This document shows positions 6,367 through 9,365 of a DNA stretch of 9,365 nucleotides, piece by piece. Origin of the DNA: Gemmataceae bacterium (lineage in GTDB: Bacteria > Planctomycetota > Planctomycetia > Gemmatales > Gemmataceae); NCBI GenBank assembly GCA_947490035.1, contig CANLGS010000094.1, positions 1 through 9,365 of the forward strand. The letters are read 5' to 3'. Below the pieces are notes generated by a model. That model was not told the origin of the DNA, did no database searches, and was given only the letters and a program-made list of their open reading frames with translations. Both the position numbers and the translations under genes were made by a program. Every line of letters begins with the position of its first letter. Within the stretch, counting starts at the first letter, position 1.

Positions 6367-7269
6367 TCACGCGGGCCACGTCGCGAGCCACACCTCGCGC
6401 CGGTCGTACTCGACGAACCCGTGGCGCGCGTAGAGCTTCATCGCGGGAGCGTTGCGCACATCGACGGAAACCGACAGCGTCTCGTCACCTTCTGCGACGG
6501 CGACACCGATAGCGAAGCGAATGAGCCAGTCGCCGAACCCGCGCCCGCGCGATCCGGGCACGACGCCGAGGTAGGCGATCTCGCGGGCCGCCGGTTCGCG
6601 ACCGTTGTCGAACACGAGGACGCCGACGGCGGTCTTCCCATCGTGCGCGTCGAGGGCCAGTACCCGGTACCACTTCGCCGGAACGGGGTCTGGCTGGCGG
6701 AAGCCGTCGAGAACTTCCTCCGTCGTCCGCGCCCCATTCAGCTCGGGGCAATCGAGACTCGCCTCGTGCGTGCTCGCCAGCGACCGCGTGAACAGTTGGA
6801 CGCTACCCGGCTTGTACGAACACAACGCCAGCGGCGCCGCGAGCGGTTGCCAGACCGCTCCGTCGTGCTCCCGGTTCACTTCGCGCCGCATGAACGCCAA
6901 CCGCGTGATGTGCCGGAAACCCGCGCGCTCCAGCGGAGCCATCGCGCCGACTTCGTCCGCCGCGGCGAACGCCTGGCACACCTTCACGCCGCGCTCGCGA
7001 AGCCACGCACACGCGGCGGCGGTTACGGCGTCTTCGGCTTCGGCGGACTCGCCGCGCGGCGGGACCGTCACGCCCATCGCGCCGGGCATCGCCTGCACCA
7101 GTGCCGCGCCGCACACCCGGCCCGCGGCGCGCGCGACGAACACCCCCGACTCGGCCGCGGTGGACAGGAGGCGCTCGCGCGACTCTTCCGACTCCGGTGC
7201 GGTGAACAGCAGTCGGCACGCGGCCAGCAGTTCGTGCGGCGCGGCCTGGGACACGTCGAAACGCGGCAT
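6367..7269 (-). CDS. GNAT-family N-acetyltransferase
   Basis: From the ATG at 7269 the protein has 300 residues; an in-frame TTG two codons upstream is less likely. The C-terminal third carries the acetyl-CoA signature: the strand EIAYLGVVP, then the pyrophosphate-binding loop GSRGRGFG (R/QxxGxG/A type), then the late GNAT segment VDVRNAPAMKLYARHGFVEYDRRE. The first ~130 residues, ending in LERAGFRHITRLAFMRREV, also look like a degenerate GNAT fold. The protein may therefore be a tandem two-domain GNAT, as seen in mycothiol synthase-like enzymes, with only the second half keeping a clear CoA motif. It should transfer an acetyl group to an amine in the cytoplasm; the acceptor is unknown. It diverges from thyX (78-bp gap) and lies 239 bp upstream of dnaA on the same strand. 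Its ribosome site is weak (AGAG, six bases before the ATG). Confidence 0.85.
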   Translation of the reverse strand: MPRFDVSQAAPHELLAACRLLFTAPESEESRERLLSTAAESGVFVARAAGRVCGAALVQAMPGAMGVTVPPRGESAEAEDAVTAAACAWLRERGVKVCQAFAAADEVGAMAPLERAGFRHITRLAFMRREVNREHDGAVWQPLAAPLALCSYKPGSVQLFTRSLASTHEASLDCPELNGARTTEEVLDGFRQPDPVPAKWYRVLALDAHDGKTAVGVLVFDNGREPAAREIAYLGVVPGSRGRGFGDWLIRFAIGVAVAEGDETLSVSVDVRNAPAMKLYARHGFVEYDRREVWLATWPA

Positions 7270-7292
7270 GGGCAACTCTGGCTCAACTCACG

Positions 7293-7307
7293 CGACCGTT
7301 TCGGTCG
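7293..7307. promoter_or_regulatory. Small palindrome in the acetyltransferase-thyX divergent gap
   Basis: CGACCG-TTT-CGGTCG is a perfect 6-bp inverted repeat with a 3-base centre, located 41 bp before the thyX ATG and 24 bp before the acetyltransferase ATG. It could be an operator or a leader hairpin acting on either gene. A 6-bp palindrome in GC-rich DNA can occur by chance, so support is positional only. Confidence 0.3.
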
Positions 7308-7347
7308 ATACGACGACTACATCGTACCTCACGGATGGGCCTCGCAC

Positions 7348-9294
7348 ATGGCCGTGCCAACTCCTCACGCAGCGGCGAACTCAGTGGACGCCGGCATTCG
7401 CGTCATCACCGAACCCTCCGTGTACGTTCTCGGCCGTCAGACCGTGGACGACGCCGAACTCGACCGCTTCCTCGCGGACCACGGCGTGAGCTGGGAAAGT
7501 GATAGCGAAGTCGCCGGCGAAGTGCTGACCGAGACGGCCGGTCGCGTCTGTTACATGAGCTTCGCGAAGCCGCGCCCCGGCGGGAACGCCGCGTACCTCA
7601 CGCACATCAAGGAAGTCGGGCACGGCAGCGTCCTCGAACACGCCGTCTGGAACCTGCTCCTCACCGGCGTGTCGCGCAGCCTCACGCACGAACTGGTCCG
7701 ACACAGGGCCGGCTTTGGATTCTGCCTGACCGGGGACACGCTCGTCTACAGCGACCACAACTGCAACGGGCGCCGCGAGGGCGTGAAGAAGCGCCCCATC
7801 GCGAAACTGTTCGAGATGACTAAAACGCCGCACGGGCGCTCGCGCATCAAACTCCTGCGGTTACGGTGCCTGGACGAAGCCACCAACACGTTCACCACCG
7901 GGCGCGTGGCCGCCGTTGCACATTCGGGACGAAAGCCGGTCTTTCGCGTCGAACTTGAAGACGGAAAGGCGATCTCCTGCTCGGCCGACCACCGGTTCCT
8001 CACGCGCGACGGGTGGCTGCCGCTGCGCGAGATCGTCAACGGGTTGGAAGTGACCGCCAGCGGTCTCGCCGTTCACGGCACGCTCGACCGCCCGCTCGCG
8101 ACGAACGGGATCGCCGCATACAAGGATCGCGACTGGCTGAGAACGCAGTACGTCGAGCTCCGCCTCGAGCAAGCAGACATTGCCAAACTCGCGGGCGTCT
8201 CGGCGCACACGATCCGGGCGTGGGTTCGGAAGCACAAACTTCAGAAGCCGGTCGGTTCGTGGACCGTCGGCCGCCAACCGTGGAACAAGGGCCGGCGGTA
8301 TCGTGCGGGTTGGAAGCACACGCCGGAAACGCGAAAGCGCCTCAGCACCCTGAAGGTGGGCGAGCGGAACCCGCAGTGGAAGGGCGGTATTACGCCGTAT
8401 CGGATCGTCGTTCGGCGCGGCGTCTCCGATCTCGTTCCAGCGGTTCTCGAGAAGTTCGATTACACCTGCCAACTGTGCCGGAAGCGGGGCGGCGCACTCG
8501 AAATGCACCACGTTCTGCCGATCTGGGTACGCCCCGATTTGGCCCTCGTGGAATCGAACCTCGTACCGCTCTGCGAACCGTGTCACTTGAAGGTGAACAC
8601 TCGCGAACTCGATTACGCCGATCAGTTCCACGCGGAACCGCAAGCGGTCGCCGGGGTCAACCGTGCGACCCTGAAGCGGGGTGCCGGAAAACTGCTCGTG
8701 CCGCGTTTCAAACGGATCGTCGCGGTGACCTTCGTCGGGGAACAAGACACCTACGACATCGAGATGGAAGGCGCGAACCACAATTTCGTCGCGAACGGAA
8801 TCGTCACACACAACTCGCAGCTTTCGCAACGGTACGTCGATGAGTCGGTGGCGGAGTACGTCGAGCCGGACATCATCGCGAACGACCCCGAGTTGCACGC
8901 GATCTGGCTCGACACCGTGAAGCAGTCGCACGCGGCGTATGTGAAGTTGGCCGAGGCGCTGAACGCGAAGCTGGCCGACCCCGCGGCGGCCACGGCCGCG
9001 ATGCTGCCGCCCGACAGCGACCGCACGACGCGGCGCAAGACCGCGCGCCAAGCCGCGCGGAGCGTGCTGCCGAACGCCACCGAGACGAAAATCTTCGTGA
9101 CCGGCAACGCCCGCGCGCTGCGCCACTTCATCGAGATGCGCGGCTCCGCGTTCGCCGAACCGGAGATCCGCAAACTCGCGACCGCCGTTCTCGACGTACT
9201 CGTGAAGGACGCGCCCAACCTGTTCAGCGACTACCAGAAGGTGCCGCTGCCGGATGGCACCTACGAGGTGACGACGCAGTACAAGAAGGTGTGA
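7348..9294 (+). CDS. thyX: Flavin-dependent thymidylate synthase ThyX, intein-containing precursor
   Basis: ThyX makes dTMP from dUMP using methylene-tetrahydrofolate, FAD and NADPH. The ATG at 7348 gives a 648-residue precursor; without the intein the enzyme would be 284 residues, near the longer ThyX class. The N-terminal part (1-125) contains ETAGRVCYMSFAKPRPGG, HIKEVGHGSVLEHAVWN and HELVRHRAGFGF. The C-terminal part (159 residues) begins SQLSQRYVDESVAEYVEP and contains ARSVLPNATETKIFVTGNARALRHF and the EMRGSAFAEPEIRKLA segment. Joined, the ThyX motif becomes RHR-x8-S, ending SQLSQRY, so catalysis depends on splicing. The frame stays open far upstream of 7348, antisense to the acetyltransferase, but that part has no ThyX similarity. 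No strong ribosome site precedes the ATG, so the exact start is less certain than the identity. No thyA is visible here. Confidence 0.93.
   Translation: MAVPTPHAAANSVDAGIRVITEPSVYVLGRQTVDDAELDRFLADHGVSWESDSEVAGEVLTETAGRVCYMSFAKPRPGGNAAYLTHIKEVGHGSVLEHAVWNLLLTGVSRSLTHELVRHRAGFGFCLTGDTLVYSDHNCNGRREGVKKRPIAKLFEMTKTPHGRSRIKLLRLRCLDEATNTFTTGRVAAVAHSGRKPVFRVELEDGKAISCSADHRFLTRDGWLPLREIVNGLEVTASGLAVHGTLDRPLATNGIAAYKDRDWLRTQYVELRLEQADIAKLAGVSAHTIRAWVRKHKLQKPVGSWTVGRQPWNKGRRYRAGWKHTPETRKRLSTLKVGERNPQWKGGITPYRIVVRRGVSDLVPAVLEKFDYTCQLCRKRGGALEMHHVLPIWVRPDLALVESNLVPLCEPCHLKVNTRELDYADQFHAEPQAVAGVNRATLKRGAGKLLVPRFKRIVAVTFVGEQDTYDIEMEGANHNFVANGIVTHNSQLSQRYVDESVAEYVEPDIIANDPELHAIWLDTVKQSHAAYVKLAEALNAKLADPAAATAAMLPPDSDRTTRRKTARQAARSVLPNATETKIFVTGNARALRHFIEMRGSAFAEPEIRKLATAVLDVLVKDAPNLFSDYQKVPLPDGTYEVTTQYKKV
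8140..8241 (+). other. Helix-turn-helix segment of the intein insert
   Basis: Intein residues ~140-173 read as two helices around a turn, LEQADIAKLAGVSAHTIRAW followed by VRKHKL. This is the pattern of small DNA-binding helix-turn-helix domains often attached to homing endonucleases. It probably helps recognise the empty thyX target. Known only from pattern; no structure is implied. Confidence 0.6.
8275..8388 (+). other. NUMOD3-like DNA-binding motif of the intein insert
   Basis: Intein residues ~185-222 contain WNKGRR, then HTPETRKRLSTLKVGERNPQ and WKGG. The H-(S/T)-x-E-T-(R/K)-x-(K/R)-(I/L)-S ... K-x-G-x-x-N-P-x-(W/F) pattern resembles NUMOD3, a modular DNA-contact motif found beside HNH and GIY-YIG homing nucleases. 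Confidence 0.6.
8455..8598 (+). other. HNH endonuclease domain with zinc-binding cysteines
   Basis: Intein residues 245-292 contain the pair C249/C252, the catalytic-type H262-H263, N279 and the second pair C284/C287 followed by H288. This is the CxxC...HH...N...CxxCH arrangement of HNH nucleases with a structural zinc. All signature residues are present, so the nuclease looks intact, not decayed. It is inferred to cut intein-free thyX alleles and so drive copying of the intein. Confidence 0.85.
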
Positions 9295-9303
9295 GTGTCT
9301 GAG

Positions 9304-9363
9304 GTTAGCCGCAAGCCGAAGGCGATCGCGAAGGTACGCGATCGCCTTCGGCTTGCGGCTAAC
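9304..9363. terminator. 27-bp perfect hairpin after thyX
   Basis: Bases 9304-9330 and 9337-9363 are exact reverse complements (27 bp) around the 6-base loop AAGGTA. The stem starts nine bases after the thyX stop, as expected for a 3' transcript end. The window stops two bases after the stem, so a following T-tract cannot be checked. The stem includes GCGATCGC and ends GTTAGCC/GGCTAAC. It may be a terminator, an mRNA-stabilising hairpin, or a member of a dispersed intergenic repeat family. Confidence 0.7.
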
Positions 9364-9365
9364 GA

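Larger units (their letters stand above)
7723..8814 (+). mobile_element. Intein with homing-endonuclease-like insert, inside ThyX
   Basis: The 364-residue intein begins with Cys (TGC at 7723) after GFGF and ends with His-Asn (AAC at 8812-8814) before Ser+1. Block A is CLTGDTLV; block B is ISCSADHRFLTRDGWLPL with the key His at 90 (TxxH appears as SADH). Block F/G is TYDIEMEGANHNFVANGIVTHN, split here as TYDIEMEGANHNF and VANGIVTHN, with penultimate His 363 and terminal Asn 364. All residues expected for standard protein splicing are present. The central insert has a helix-turn-helix (about 140-173), a NUMOD3-like stretch (about 185-222) and an HNH nuclease (about 245-292), the layout of a homing endonuclease. 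It sits in the most conserved catalytic motif of its host, the usual type of intein site. Boundaries are exact if splicing follows the standard Cys1/Asn/Ser+1 rule. Confidence 0.93.

Noticed and set aside
6061..7347. Extension of the thyX frame upstream by over 400 codons
   Set aside because: The upstream part runs antisense to the acetyltransferase and across the dnaA leader, and shows no ThyX-like sequence. ThyX similarity begins after the ATG at 7348.
7723..8814. Group I or II intron instead of an intein in thyX
   Set aside because: The insert is open in frame from end to end and carries protein-splicing blocks at both edges, which an RNA intron would not need.

Overview
The window is very GC-rich DNA with long antisense open frames. 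It reads as a Planctomycetes chromosome, most likely a Gemmata-like (Gemmataceae) organism. The reasons are a secreted WD40 protein with a C-terminal helical tail of a kind I associate with that group, a planctomycete-style DnaA C-terminus, and GC-rich inverted repeats between genes. The taxonomic call is inference from family recall, not a search.

Layout, left to right. Bases 1-54 are the tail of a plus-strand gene. A 122-bp inverted repeat separates it from a convergent UDP-glucuronate decarboxylase-type sugar-nucleotide enzyme (181-1116, minus). A short divergent gap follows. Then come a secreted WD40 beta-propeller protein (1295-3364, plus) and, 17 nt downstream, an 83-residue protein of unknown function (3382-3633, plus). 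Next on the minus strand is a SAM-dependent methyltransferase broken by one frameshift (3675-4441). A second perfect inverted repeat (4463-4544) separates it from dnaA (4559-6127, minus). Further right are a GNAT-type acetyltransferase (6367-7269, minus) and, diverging from it, thyX (7348-9294, plus). thyX is followed by a third perfect inverted repeat.

Two items stand out. First, thyX (flavin-dependent thymidylate synthase) is split by a 364-residue intein placed inside its catalytic RHR...S motif. The intein has Hint splicing blocks at both ends and a central homing-endonuclease-like insert (helix-turn-helix, NUMOD3-like, zinc-type HNH). Second, the flexible linker of DnaA carries a 131-bp palindromic insert made of two inward-facing heptamer arrays. 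It is read in frame and resembles, in logic, the Rickettsia palindromic elements that sit inside genes.

No gene cluster forming an obvious single pathway is visible. The replication-related pair (DnaA for initiation, ThyX for dTMP supply) lie near each other but on opposite strands with an acetyltransferase between them. I do not see a CRISPR array, tRNA, rRNA, transposase or convincing origin.
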